NCBI GenBank assembly: GCA_002943765.1
Contig: PQWQ01000010.1
Span: 498,501 to 562,500, forward strand
DNA length: 64,000 nucleotides
Reading direction: 5' to 3'
Origin: Psoroptes ovis
Taxonomy: Eukaryota; Arthropoda; Arachnida; Sarcoptiformes; Psoroptidae
Position numbers and translations under genes: made by a program. The notes below the pieces were generated by a model. The model was not told the origin of the DNA, did no database searches, and worked only from the letters and a program-made list of their open reading frames with translations. The stretch's first letter is position 1. Every line of letters begins with the position of its first letter. Below are positions 24,142-35,549 of this stretch, in pieces.

Positions 24142-27048
24142 CAAAATTCAAACTAATTCACTCGACAACTCAACAGCCATAAACAAATAATTAATCATTG
24201 AAAAATATTAAATACAGAAACACACAAGAAAAAATTGAAAATTTGAAAAAATGTGAAATGGATCATTTCACCGACTGAATCATCATTAATAGTGCGTGTG
24301 TCCGTCCCTTTATTTCAACACCACCATTATGATCATCATCAACAACAAACGATCATCGGCGGCGGCATCAAATCATGATGATCATTACTTGTAAAATGGT
24401 TACCATTTTCACTTTTGAATAATGTTCAAATAAAGCTCAAATTACGCTTAAATTATGCTCTCAAATGATGCTTGAATTATGTTCGAAAATCGTTCCAAAA
24501 TGATTCTAAAACAATTTCAAAGTGAAAATCATGGATATTTGTTTCAAATATTAAATTTTTCGGCTGAAAAATTTAAATAATTTAATGATAAAATACAAAA
24601 ATAATAATATCGATATTATTCGTATCGTTTGAAATTCCGAAGAAATTTTGAGCCATTTGAATGGTTTCATGTGTTCAATCATTGCATTTATCCACGAAAA
24701 CACATAAACACCCTGAATGCTTAGGCTCAGGTGAAATGTGTATAAACCAATTGATTGTCTTTATGTCTTTTGTTCAGAGAAGGATCTTGTGTGTGTGCAT
24801 GTGTGTGAATAAATTTTCTTTATGACAGGGCTAAGGCTATAGATATTCGATTCGATTCGATTTATTTTCGCTTCTTTAGAATCATACGAATGTTTTTTAT
24901 GGATTCCATTGAAATTCTATGGAAAACATTTATCCAATTTTCTTCCGAAAAAAAAATTTTTAAATTCTCTTCTTCTCAGTCATTGAATATTTGATTTGAT
25001 TGAATGAAATTGAACAAATTTTTTTCATTTTTTTTCTTTCGAAAAAAAATGAAAATAAGAAAAATATTAATTTCGCTTGTTTCTAAAAACACTGTGTTTA
25101 GAAGCCGGTTGAAAATTTATAAATTTTCTCGGAGAACGCCGCCAATCTCGAAACACTACGCCTTGTACGACGTATTTTTACGTCGTCGGCATTTTATGAT
25201 AATTTCTCTAAAGACGTACTGCTACGTCTTTTAATATTTGCTATCCAATCATTGATTTGTACACATTCAAATACATTCAATGTCTTATCAATCGGGCACC
25301 AGATTTTTTCAAGTTTTTTATTTTTAAAAAAATTGAAAATTTATTTTTTTCAATTTTCCATTTTTTTCTATTCTTATGAGTCTTGGGCTCAGAATGGACC
25401 AGATACATACAGCCAGCATCATCTGCATCAGAATCATTGTTTCCAATCGCCCAAAATGCCAACATGTGTATCCGATAATCGTGTATGTATAAGCCTGTGA
25501 AGGGCTATGCAGCAGGGCTATAATATCAGTCAAAATGAAATGAATGTTTGTAATAAATGTAAGATTCTTCTTCCAAGAATATTACAAATGTGACATAAAC
25601 ACACTGACACAAACAAATGAATTTCTTTGGCAGTGAAATACGATTGAATTCATAACAAATTCATCATTGATCTATTTTGGGAGGAGGGGGGGAGTGAACG
25701 AGAAAACATTGACAATCGAAGAATTATGTTTTTCAATTGTCAATTCGGAAAAAAATATATTTGAATACACACAGACACACACTGATTTGAAATAGATTTA
25801 AAATAGATATTTACCATTGAAAGTTGAATTGAATGGAATGCATTCAATTTGAATGGAAAAATTTTGATTTTACAAAATTTTCAATTTTAAAATTTGAAAA
25901 AATATGAATTTTGAAATATAAAAGTATTCGTATTATTATTCGTTTATTTATTCATTCATTCATTCATTCATTCAATATGTTTGAATATTGAATTTTTCAT
26001 TTTTTGGAAAAAAATTGAAGAATTTTGAATCAAAGATTCAAATATGAAAAGTTCAAATGAATCAATGGATTTCTTCAAATGATTTGTCCATTCATTGAAT
26101 TTCTTATTTTCCAATCCATATATATCGATTATGGTCATTGTTTGCGAATTATTTGAAATGATTTTCAAATTTATTTCAATTTTTTGATTGTGCATTGATT
26201 ACCCGAATAGTCCATTTTGATAATTGTTCAATTTTGTTGTCATTGTTATTATGAGTTCATCGATGCTCCAATCCAGTCATGTTTTGAAGAGATAAAAATG
26301 AATTTTCTATGATTTTTGATTCGATTCATTTTCAAGAAATTGATTCGATCATTCATTGATTCATCACATCATTGACTCTTCGATTTTTGATTTTTGGCCA
26401 ATCAATGATTGAGTGTTTGGTAAATCAATCTTGGCCAATTCTGGGACGATCCTTGAATTTCTGGCCATTCGTCGTCACCTAAACAAAATAATAATCTGTT
26501 TTTAATTAAAAAAATTGATTCAATTAAATTTCGATGAGCACCATAAATAAGATTTACCCGAAAAAGAATAAAACCAAACAAATAATAATCAAATATAATT
26601 GGAAAACAAGTAGATTATCATTGGTTTTTTTCGAGGTTTTTCCTTGAATATTAACTGATATTCTCATATGGGAATAGAAATTCACCGAGAAAATAACACC
26701 TAATACATAAACCAATATGCCAAAATCTTATTTTCTAAGACCCAGAATTCCTGGTCCAAAATCGGTTTATTTTTTTCTTAAATTAACTTTGTATTAATCT
26801 AGAATTATGATTATTTTTGATTATTGACAAAATCTTCGTTCATTATCGATTAAATCAGTTTAATTATATATTGATATATTGTTTTCTAGTGATTATTAAG
26901 ATGCTTAGGTTTTCGATCGATTTTTTCATCTAAATAATCTTAGAATAATAATAATGGCTTATAATGAAATTGAATAAGAAAATAGAAATCACTTTTGTAA
27001 TAAGATTATTTAAGGTGATAAACAAATAAATAAAATCATTTAGAAACA

Positions 27049-27130
27049 TTGGGCTGTCCAATAAGTTGTGTCTTATTTATCACTGGCATTTTCATTGATT
27101 CAATAAGAAAAAACTTTTCGGACAAGCCAA
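27049..27130 (-). mobile_element. Mariner-type mini-MITE, copy 5 (diverged)
   Basis: An 82-bp element with left end TTGGGCTGTCCAATAAGTT and right end AACTTTTCGGACAAGCCAA followed by TA. It is the most diverged interior of the family, with a trace of the GGCATTTTCAT core that places it in reverse orientation. Confidence 0.65.
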
Positions 27131-27962
27131 TAATCGATGATTATGAGCTAATTCTCATTTGTTTATTCTTATTATGTGAAAGGAAATTGAAATTTTTTTC
27201 ATCATTATTATCCGTATATCTTTATCTTTGATCGAAGAAAAAAAAACAAAATATTCGGATCGGGGCAAACCATGATTCAGCCCTCCCGAGAGAATACCTT
27301 GTAGGGAATATACCTTCATCGAGATTCTGAATAATTGAACTGATTTTTCATTTATATTTTGAATTTCTTAGCCGTCATAATATGTCAATATTTTTTCGTG
27401 TATAAACAAACAAATTCATTCAAATTTCATTCAAATTTGAATGTTTATTCATGGTTGTCATTGCTTATTACTTTTGAATGCCGAATACACATGATTCACC
27501 GAACATAATTCATCGAATATTCACCGAATATATTCGTGTTAGGTCGAAATTTCAAGCAATTTCTTCACTCTAATTCATTCAAAAATCTTGATTATTGATC
27601 TGGATTTGATCAAAGTTTTCGTATCAAAACGAATAAATAAATAAACGAAAATATTTTTACAAGTAAATTCATTCATTCGTTCGTACGTTCATTTGTTTAT
27701 TCATCCATTTCTTGCATTGAAAATTTAATGCAAAAAATGTGTGAAAAATTCATATTTATGAATTTTATGGCAAAGTTTTCACACACACACATTTGATCCA
27801 TATGTGTGTGTGTGTGTATGATCGATAGATTGAAAATGTGATCGAAATAAGAATTTACGGAAAATTTAAATTTTAAAATTTTTAAAACATAATTTTTGTG
27901 TTTAAATCTGAAATTTTCAAATTGAATTCGCTTCATTTGGCCAAAAATGTCGAAGCGAAATT

Positions 27963-27989
27963 ATTTCGGTGAAATAATTTCACCGAAAT
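27963..27989. other. 13-bp inverted repeat around one base
   Basis: ATTTCGGTGAAAT and its exact reverse complement are separated by a single A. It is intergenic; the form suits a symmetric binding site better than an RNA hairpin. Confidence 0.6.
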
Positions 27990-30663
27990 CATACGGCATT
28001 TTGCTAGAAATCCTTGAAAGATTTGCCGAAGAAATTCTGTCATAATTCAACGAGATTCCTTATTTACTAAATTCACCAAAATCATCCCTGATGATCAGTG
28101 AATTTGGTAAGAAATGACAGGCCAAGACCTTAATGCATATTCAAATATCCATATTCGGACATGAATCTCTTTCGTTTTGAAATGATTTTGATCTAATTAT
28201 CATAATTTAGAAGCGTATTTATTCAAACGATTTTTAAATGTTTGAATGTATGATTTGAATTTTTTGGTTGAAAACATTGACGAAATTGTGACAGATCAGA
28301 GCCGATTCTTGGCGAGAAATTCATGAATTCTAATTCAAAAACAAAATTAATTAATCGATTTCAATTAAAAATCGAAGAAATTTGATCAAATTCATCCAAA
28401 ATATTCGTATTTATTTAATCATTTCAATAAATGCAAAGAAAGACAAATCAAAAATCAAACATTTGATCAGCTTTGACAGATTTAAAAGAGCGAAATCCAA
28501 GCAGAATTTGTATTTGAATTCGTGTTTTGGTATTATTCAAATTACGCATGTTTTTTTCCGAGAGACTTGTTTTGTTCAAACTTGTCAAGAATTCAACACG
28601 AAATTCTGCTTACAAAAATCATATTCTACATTCATTCATTCATTCATTTTCTACATTTTCAAAACTGATTTTCAAACTGATTGAAACTCATTGTTATATC
28701 GGTTCAATTGATATATAGCCACTGAATGAATGCTGAAATGCTATTTCAAAATTGAACATGATATTTTTCCAAATGTAAATTCTCCAGTCACAGTCAATAT
28801 TGTGTTCCATTGTGATTCATTGTGGTTTTTTCAAGTGTTTTTTTCCCGAAAAAATTATCCTTTAATGACCATCGATTGTCGTCGTCGAAGATTTAAATGA
28901 ATTATTCATGTAAACAAATCGGAACAAAATTGAAATAAATGAACTTGAAGTTCAAAGTTGAACGAGATTGAATTAATCAATGATACAGGACATAATTCGT
29001 ATTCAATTTCGACAATTTGATTTCAAAAAATGTTTATTCAGATCATCAAATATTTGATATTTGATGGCAATCAATCAACGATTATTTATTTAAATCATCT
29101 TTTTAGACTTGTATCGATTTGCATTCATAATTCATTATTCATATTTAATTTCCATTTATCGAATGATTTGTCATTATCATTATCAAAATATCATCATCAC
29201 TGACATTGATTGGTCACCAATCACTAATCACTATTTTAAAGTAAACAAAAGCGGTCAAAATTCAAATGTCAAATTGTCATCCATTGAATGTACGAAAAAT
29301 CAAATTTGGTCATTTCAAATATGAATTTTGGTCATTTTTGCTAATGTTTTCGTTTGTTCATTTCAATTCGATTCAATTTCAATGTATTTTCAATGCATTT
29401 TCCCATACAATTTTCGTACATTTTCTAATTTTTTCCATGATTTTCTTCTGATTTTCCAAGCATTTCTCCATCCATCCACAAATCCATCTCATCATCATCA
29501 CCATCAACATCAATATATTGTTAAGCAACAGCACTATCAGCAGCATAAATATAAATTAAATTGATAGATTAATGAATGAATGAATGAATCGAATGAAAAC
29601 ATCGAAAGCTTTCATTTTTTTTCAAATGAAATCTTATTGATTTTTTCATGTCTCTGCGGAGATTTTCATTTCAACCACAATACATATTTAATGTATTTCA
29701 ATGTTGTTGTTGTGCATCTCACAATCACATCAATGAACATCATAGTGAATCTACACTATCACATCAATGAATCACCAAGAATAATTTGATGATCGATTAT
29801 TGATTATTATTAAATAATCTTCATTTTGTTGTTGTTGTTGTTTATTGTTATTGTAATCACATCTTCATTACTTATTGTTGATTAGTGTTTGACTGAATTT
29901 TGGCTATTGTTTTTGCTGCTGCTGATCATAGTGATGGTCAATAATATTTTTCCAATACCAAATCTCAACGAAACAATGTGTGTGTTAATTCAATGAAAGA
30001 TGTGTGAATGTGTTTCAATGGAAAAATTTTCTCGCTTCAATTAGAACGAACGAATTCTGATTGAATAAAATTTAGTTTTTTTTTAGGGCGATTCAACGAT
30101 TCAGTGATTCAACAACGATATAATTTGAACATATGTAAATCAATTTACATGAATTTTTTCTTCGTTATTGTGTGTGTCTATGTTTTACTTTATCATTTGA
30201 TTATGTACGATATGCGAAGATAACTGAAAATAATCGATGATCCATCATTATTCAATTATCATTGATTTTTCCATTGATTTTCATTGAATTTTCTTCCATC
30301 TTTCGAGATCTACGAAGTATCTTATCTCTCATTGTTCTCAATTCGTACATTTTAAATGAATCTTCAGACATAACTGATAACATAAATGTAATGGGGAAAT
30401 TTGGTAAAATTTTCTCATGAGAATTACCCGAAAGTTGTCTAAGGAATAGAATGATTCAACACTAATACATACACATACACATACATCAATATCAATGTTT
30501 TATCGAATCATTAAAACATAAATTTAAACGATTATTATCATCGATTCAATTTGAAGATTGAAGAACAATGAAATTAATGTGAAATAATATTATTGTCGAA
30601 ACATATATTATCATCAAGCATCATTTTTAATATTATACAATCATCCACGCTATATTTCATCAG

Positions 30664-30670
30664 TATAAAT
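30664..30670 (+). promoter_or_regulatory. TATA box upstream of the 30716 gene
   Basis: TATAAAT lies 52 bp before the ATG at 30716, a spacing that fits a core promoter with a very short 5' UTR. The same arrangement occurs at 41525 before another ATG. Confidence 0.4.
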
Positions 30671-30715
30671 CGTCAGTAGAATCAAATTTGAAAAATTGAA
30701 AAAATTGAATGAAAA

Positions 30716-31735
30716 ATGATTAAATCAAGCAATAATAATAATTACAATAATCAAAATCAAAATTTTATTTTATTAAAATATTTTCAAATTGAAATCGTTT
30801 CAAATTTATTTAATCAATTTATTAAATTATTATTAAAAGTGATTAAAAATTTTATTAATGTGATAATACCATCAATATCATCATCGATAACAATGATATT
30901 ATTAATATTAATATCAACATTATTATTAATGTTATATAATGATAATTATGGAAATAATTTCATTATAATGGTTAATGCGTTACCAGCACCACCAATGTTT
31001 TTGAAATTATCATCATCATTGTCATCATCACATCTTTATCATAATTCATTACTGTCATCATCATCGTCATCGTCATCATCATCAAAATCGATATTAATAT
31101 GGCCAGATGAAATTGAAAATAATGCATTAGCTAAACATCAAGAAAGTGGTGATTTTGTTTATAAACAATGGATGTCTGAACAACAACAACAAAATAATCC
31201 AAATGATCATACTAATCATGGCATTGGTGGTGGTGGTGGACGATATGGTTTCGGTGGTCAATATCCTCGTCTATATTATTCGGGTAGACATCATGCTCAA
31301 TCTTCGTCATCATCAGCATCATTATCATCATCGGCATCATTATTTTTTTGGCCTCAAACAAAATTTCGTGATGAAAATGATGATGATAATAATCATAATC
31401 ATAATAATAATCATAATTACAATTATAATCATCATCAAAACAATTTGGAAATTAAAAACAATTACAATTCAGCAAATCAACCATCAATATTCAGTCAATA
31501 TTATATGAGCAGTATCAATAACCATGATAATGATGGCGGTAAAAAAATTTTAAATTTTATCAAATTAAATCTATTGAATAACTGCTCCATCTATTGCTTT
31601 TACTTGATCAACAATCAACAATGGTGGTCACAAATATTTCAAATATTGATAATGTATTTAAATTTTTTTAGCTATTTATTATTGATATATGGATTCATTT
31701 ATCAACAATATAATCATTTATTCTTGATATTTTAA
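30716..31735 (+). CDS. Hypothetical secreted or membrane-anchored low-complexity protein
   Basis: A 339-codon frame opens 52 bp after a TATA-like box and closes in TTTTAATAAA, so the stop overlaps a poly(A) signal. An Asn-rich start is followed by a strongly hydrophobic stretch (about 57-75) that could act as a signal anchor, with a plausible signal cleavage near VNA-LPAPP at about 90. The rest has a long Ser run (about 113-122), a conserved-looking block (SILIWPDEIENNALAKHQ), a Gly run with RYGFGGQYPR, a second Ser-rich stretch and an Asn/His run. The last 60 residues are hydrophobic and may be intron read-through: a GTAAAA donor at about 31540 after NDGG would remove them. The layout is compatible with a processed secretory precursor, but no dibasic amidation sites are evident. 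I do not recognise the family. Confidence 0.55.
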   Translation: MIKSSNNNNYNNQNQNFILLKYFQIEIVSNLFNQFIKLLLKVIKNFINVIIPSISSSITMILLILISTLLLMLYNDNYGNNFIIMVNALPAPPMFLKLSSSLSSSHLYHNSLLSSSSSSSSSSKSILIWPDEIENNALAKHQESGDFVYKQWMSEQQQQNNPNDHTNHGIGGGGGRYGFGGQYPRLYYSGRHHAQSSSSSASLSSSASLFFWPQTKFRDENDDDNNHNHNNNHNYNYNHHQNNLEIKNNYNSANQPSIFSQYYMSSINNHDNDGGKKILNFIKLNLLNNCSIYCFYLINNQQWWSQIFQILIMYLNFFSYLLLIYGFIYQQYNHLFLIF

Positions 31736-31739
31736 TAAA
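31734..31739 (+). terminator. Poly(A) signal overlapping the stop codon
   Basis: AATAAA begins within the TAA stop of the 30716 frame. If used it would leave almost no 3' UTR. Confidence 0.35.
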
Positions 31740-32156
31740 CATTAATTCAAGGCTAATGCTTTGCAATCGCATTTACATGGGAAAAAAACGATTTTACCAT
31801 TGAAAAAACAAGCAAATATTGTTGGATACTGATTGATAAGCAACGATATTATGATCAATTTTGTTCATTTAAATTTGATTTTTCTCTCGATTTAAATTTG
31901 TTTTAAATTTAAATTTGATTATTACAAGAATAATAATATTGATAATAATAAAGACAAATGTTGTTTTATATCCGAAAACAAATTGATTTATTTATTTGTT
32001 TAAATTCAATTGTAGACACCTGTGCTTGTATTTACATGTCTGTGTTTACTTTGGATTTTGTGATTGATTTTGGATTTGTGATTTTTGAGACATGGTAATT
32101 GTCAATCTTGTAATATTAGTATTGGAAATATTTGAGCTTTAAAAATTATTTTCAAA
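31740..32156. other. Spacer upstream of the DEG/ENaC gene
   Basis: About 400 bp of AT-rich spacer. A 26-codon open stretch follows an AAG at about 31752 (ANALQSHLHGKK start), but its phase does not join the preceding frame, so no exon is called. Confidence 0.45.
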
Positions 32157-33874
32157 ATGAATTCAAGAAATGATAATTTAAAGAAATTGACTGAAAAACA
32201 AAATATTCATCGATTAATTTATTATTTTTCAACATTCCTATTGACCATTTGGTGTGTATGGAATATTTATAAAGTATTAATAGATTATCTTGAATTTGAA
32301 ACAACGATTAAATTGGAGCGACAAAAACCTGATCATACAAATTTCCCAGGCATCACTGTTTGTAGCCGTGCAATTTTCACTCCTGAATATTTAGCAAGTT
32401 AGTATTTCATTTATTTTTTTCAAAGAATTCAAAGATTCAAGCTCTGATTCTTTGTGTTTTCGATCTATTTGAAATGATCCGAAGGCAAATATCATGAATT
32501 TAATCGTTCATATGAAGAATTTCAACGAAATTATCATAAAGATCCTGCAATCAATCATACACTGTCAATTTATAATCGTTATCAATTATTTCGTTTATAT
32601 GAAAATATTGCATTAACCGATTTTAATGTTGGTGATATTATTGAAAATCAAAGTATCAGTTTACAACAATTAGTACGTTGGTGTATTTATAGACCAATTA
32701 ACATTAGATCATTAATCGATTCCGATGATATAACAATATTTGATTGTAGAAAAATTAAACAACCAATACCTATTATATATGATGGCCGTAAATGTTTTAT
32801 GTATTTTAGTGATTTAGCAAATGTATCAACTGAATGGCACAATTATCGGCCACCGATTAATATTGATGATTTTTTCCACATAATACATCATGATCGACAT
32901 CGATTTACCACTGGTCATCATCGTCATTTGAATTTCACTGATAACATGACCGAAATAACGAATGAAAATGATGTTGGACATGGTTACACTGACAATAAAA
33001 AGGACGAAAATTCGAATTTGGATCCAAACGATCTGAAATACATGAAATTCGAATTGAATCCATATATTGAAATGCAAATAAATATGCATAATAATATATG
33101 GAATTACATTGGTAATGATAAATTCACATCGACCATCATTACCGTACATCCACCAAATATTTTGCCAAACAAACGTCGTTTTCGTTCATTTCAGGTGCAA
33201 CGAAGTTCATATTATGAAATTAGTTTTACGAAAAAAACCATCCTTAAATTACCACATCCATATCGTACCGAATGTATTGATTATAATAGCGATGATACTT
33301 TCTATCGATATTATCGTACCCAGGATATGTGTAAAAATATTTGTATGAATGAATATTCATATAATTCAGATGGATGTTCAAATTATTTCATTCCATTATC
33401 ATTACAAATGTTTACGGATAATTATGAACAATATCTGTGTGATCATGATTATCAGGTATGGAAAAGAATTTTTCCCCGCATTCAATTCTATTGATTATTT
33501 ATTGTAATTTCAACCTGGTCTAGAATTATTCAACATTTTTAGCGGCCGAAAATCATTGCGAATCACATTGTCCAGATGAATGTCGACAGACAATTTTTCA
33601 GCTAAATGGCCGAATCGATCCACAGCTAACATATGGTTATGATTGGCCAATCATCGATGATCCAAGAACGCATACAATTGTATTGATAAAAATATCACCG
33701 ATACCATTTCAAGTGGCAACACATGAACCACGAGTATCGCGTGAAGAATTCCTGGGCATAGTTGGTGGCCATCTGGGCATTTGGCTTGGACTATCGGCTA
33801 ATTTGATAATAAGTTTCACTGTTAATTTCATATTTCATAATTTAAAACATACATTTCAATTTTTTCAAAGATAA
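32157..33874 (+). CDS. DEG/ENaC (pickpocket-like) cation channel subunit
   Basis: Three exons with matching phase and GT..AG ends, 32157-32397, 32485-33455 and 33524-33874, give 520 aa, a usual length for the family. Transmembrane helix 1 (about 20-42) is followed by the hallmark FPGITVC (63-69). The large extracellular part contains spaced cysteines (DMCKNICMNEY, DGCSNYF, HCESHCPDECR) typical of the finger/thumb/palm ectodomain. Near the C-terminus GIVGGHLGIWLGLSANLIISF gives the pre-TM2 segment, with GLS as the G-x-S selectivity filter, and TM2; the cytoplasmic tail is very short. Family members form trimeric, amiloride-sensitive sodium channels in mechanosensation, chemosensation or fluid balance. 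The usual His-Gly gating motif before TM1 reads His-Arg (18-19). The substrate or ligand cannot be read from sequence. Confidence 0.9.
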
Positions 33875-34215
33875 AAATTTTTACTTACCTTTCGATTCGA
33901 TTTCGAAGGTCGAATAAACATGAATTCGTTTATCAAATTTTCGATATGATCAATCGTACTGATGATAATCATTTGTTCTTGTTCATTTGAAGCTATTATT
34001 ATCATTACCAGGTGATAAACAAAGGTCAAAAGATACCTTATCATAAGATCTTTATCAATGCACAAACAATTCTGTGTAAAAATCAGAGCTATTTAACCTT
34101 TGAATTTTTAAAAAAATTTTGCTTAATATGTCAAAAATCTCTCACAAATTATTTCCTGTACATGCTTCCTGAATTTTTTTGAAAATTTACGATTCATATT
34201 CATCCAAAAAAAAAC
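33875..34215. other. Spacer between DEG/ENaC and first TLC gene
   Basis: About 340 bp containing the 3' UTR of the channel gene and the leader of the TLC gene. No further feature is seen. Confidence 0.5.
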
Positions 34216-35205
34216 ATGAACTTTGATAATGACAATATCATAAACAGATATTATCGACTTATAAATCAAACATATTATGGCTATTCAATGTTATATCCAA
34301 CAATTATTGGTAAAAAATTACATAAACCATTTTGGATCGATTTTTGTCAATCATTTCAAGAAAAATTGTATGAATATGATTATTTCGGCTATGAATCGTT
34401 ACTAATATCAACATTTATTATTCTATTAATATTAATACGTTCAATATTTGTACGAAAATATTTAATCGAAAATTTACTACAATCAAATCGATTAATATCG
34501 AAACAAGATTCATATATTATTGAATATAATTTATGGAATGGATTATTTTATTTGCATACATTTACAATATCATCGATTATCATACATCAAACAAAATGTT
34601 TAAAAAATTTTGAACAATTTTGGATTGAACATTATAGTGAAAACATTGATTTGATGATAAAATATTTATATGTGATTGACACGGCCAATTATCTTTATTC
34701 AATCATCGATATTATACGAAATCGTCGAAAACATTGGTCAAAAGATTCAATGTTAATGATTATTCATCATATCATAGCAATCATATTGTTTGCATTATCA
34801 CATATGTTGAAAATTTATTTGATTGGTATCGCAATCATTTATTTACTCGAAATTTCTGAAATATTCTACTTCCTAAAATGTACAGTTAAATTTAAATTTA
34901 ATTTTATACAAAAATATAAAAACATTATACGTTTCATTGGCTTTTTCACTATGTTATCTCTTTGGTCATACAATCGCTTATATCGTTACCCGCTAATAAT
35001 TTTGCTATCATCAATTGAATATGGTTACAAACATTTAATATCGATTGAATTGATATCAATATATCTGCTAATCTATTATTTACTGTTGGTCATAATGCTA
35101 TTCAATTTATATTGGACAATTATTCTGATTAAAATATTGCTACATATTTTGTTCAAAGGATTAGATAATCTCGAAGATTTACGTGAAATCAAATGTCAAA
35201 AATGA
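34216..35205 (+). CDS. Ceramide-synthase-like TLC-domain membrane protein, paralog 1
   Basis: A single-exon frame of 329 residues with several hydrophobic spans (about 61-78, 108-124, 182-196, 200-217, 237-250, 258-268 and 285-310), fitting the polytopic TLC (TRAM-LAG1-CLN8) fold. Ceramide synthase landmarks appear in order: a Y..DTANYLYS segment (about 152-162), a Lag1-motif-like stretch with the paired histidines (MIIHH, 184-185), then LLEISEIFYFLK (210-221), NRLYRYP (253-259) and NLYWTIILIK near the end. Ceramide synthases acylate sphingoid bases in the ER. Here the HDxxD part of the Lag1 motif reads LExxE, and the Thr after HH is missing, so activity is doubtful. There is no homeobox-like insert and the length is slightly short for CerS. 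A poly(A) signal lies at 35242. A non-CerS TLC family is the main alternative. Confidence 0.75.
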   Translation: MNFDNDNIINRYYRLINQTYYGYSMLYPTIIGKKLHKPFWIDFCQSFQEKLYEYDYFGYESLLISTFIILLILIRSIFVRKYLIENLLQSNRLISKQDSYIIEYNLWNGLFYLHTFTISSIIIHQTKCLKNFEQFWIEHYSENIDLMIKYLYVIDTANYLYSIIDIIRNRRKHWSKDSMLMIIHHIIAIILFALSHMLKIYLIGIAIIYLLEISEIFYFLKCTVKFKFNFIQKYKNIIRFIGFFTMLSLWSYNRLYRYPLIILLSSIEYGYKHLISIELISIYLLIYYLLLVIMLFNLYWTIILIKILLHILFKGLDNLEDLREIKCQK

Positions 35206-35549
35206 AATTCTTCCGAATCAAAAATATTTCGTAATTTTACAAATAAACATATTGATTTACTCTGCACCTATTTGTTTGATATGATAATCATTTTTTCTAT
35301 GTAAATTTTTTTTTCTGATTAATTTAATCAAATCAAATTTTCATTTATAAAAATATTCAAATCAAATTTTACGTATAAATATTTGAAAATTTTGGTAAAT
35401 TTTGTAAATTTTTGATTTTAAAATTTTTGAATTTTGTCTGAATCTCAAATAAATGAATGAACTTTGATTCAAATTTTCAAAGATCAAATATTGATTGATT
35501 GATTTGTTTTAATTATTTCAACAACAATAATTATTGTGTATTTATCAAA
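35206..35549. other. Spacer between TLC paralogs
   Basis: About 340 bp with a poly(A) signal AATAAA at 35242-35247 for the first TLC gene, then AT-rich leader sequence. An in-frame ATG at 35499 precedes the chosen start of the second gene. Confidence 0.5.

Larger units (their letters stand above)
20301..30663. other. Long gene-poor region, second half
   Basis: About 10.4 kb of AT-rich sequence with microsatellites, one MITE (27049), a 24-bp palindrome (24118) and no convincing complete gene. Minus-strand frames at 20926-21147 and 21799-22062 and a plus-strand frame at 23155-23502 have moderately protein-like composition but no recognised domain. A composition island at 25381-25490 may contain an exon. 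Confidence 0.45.
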
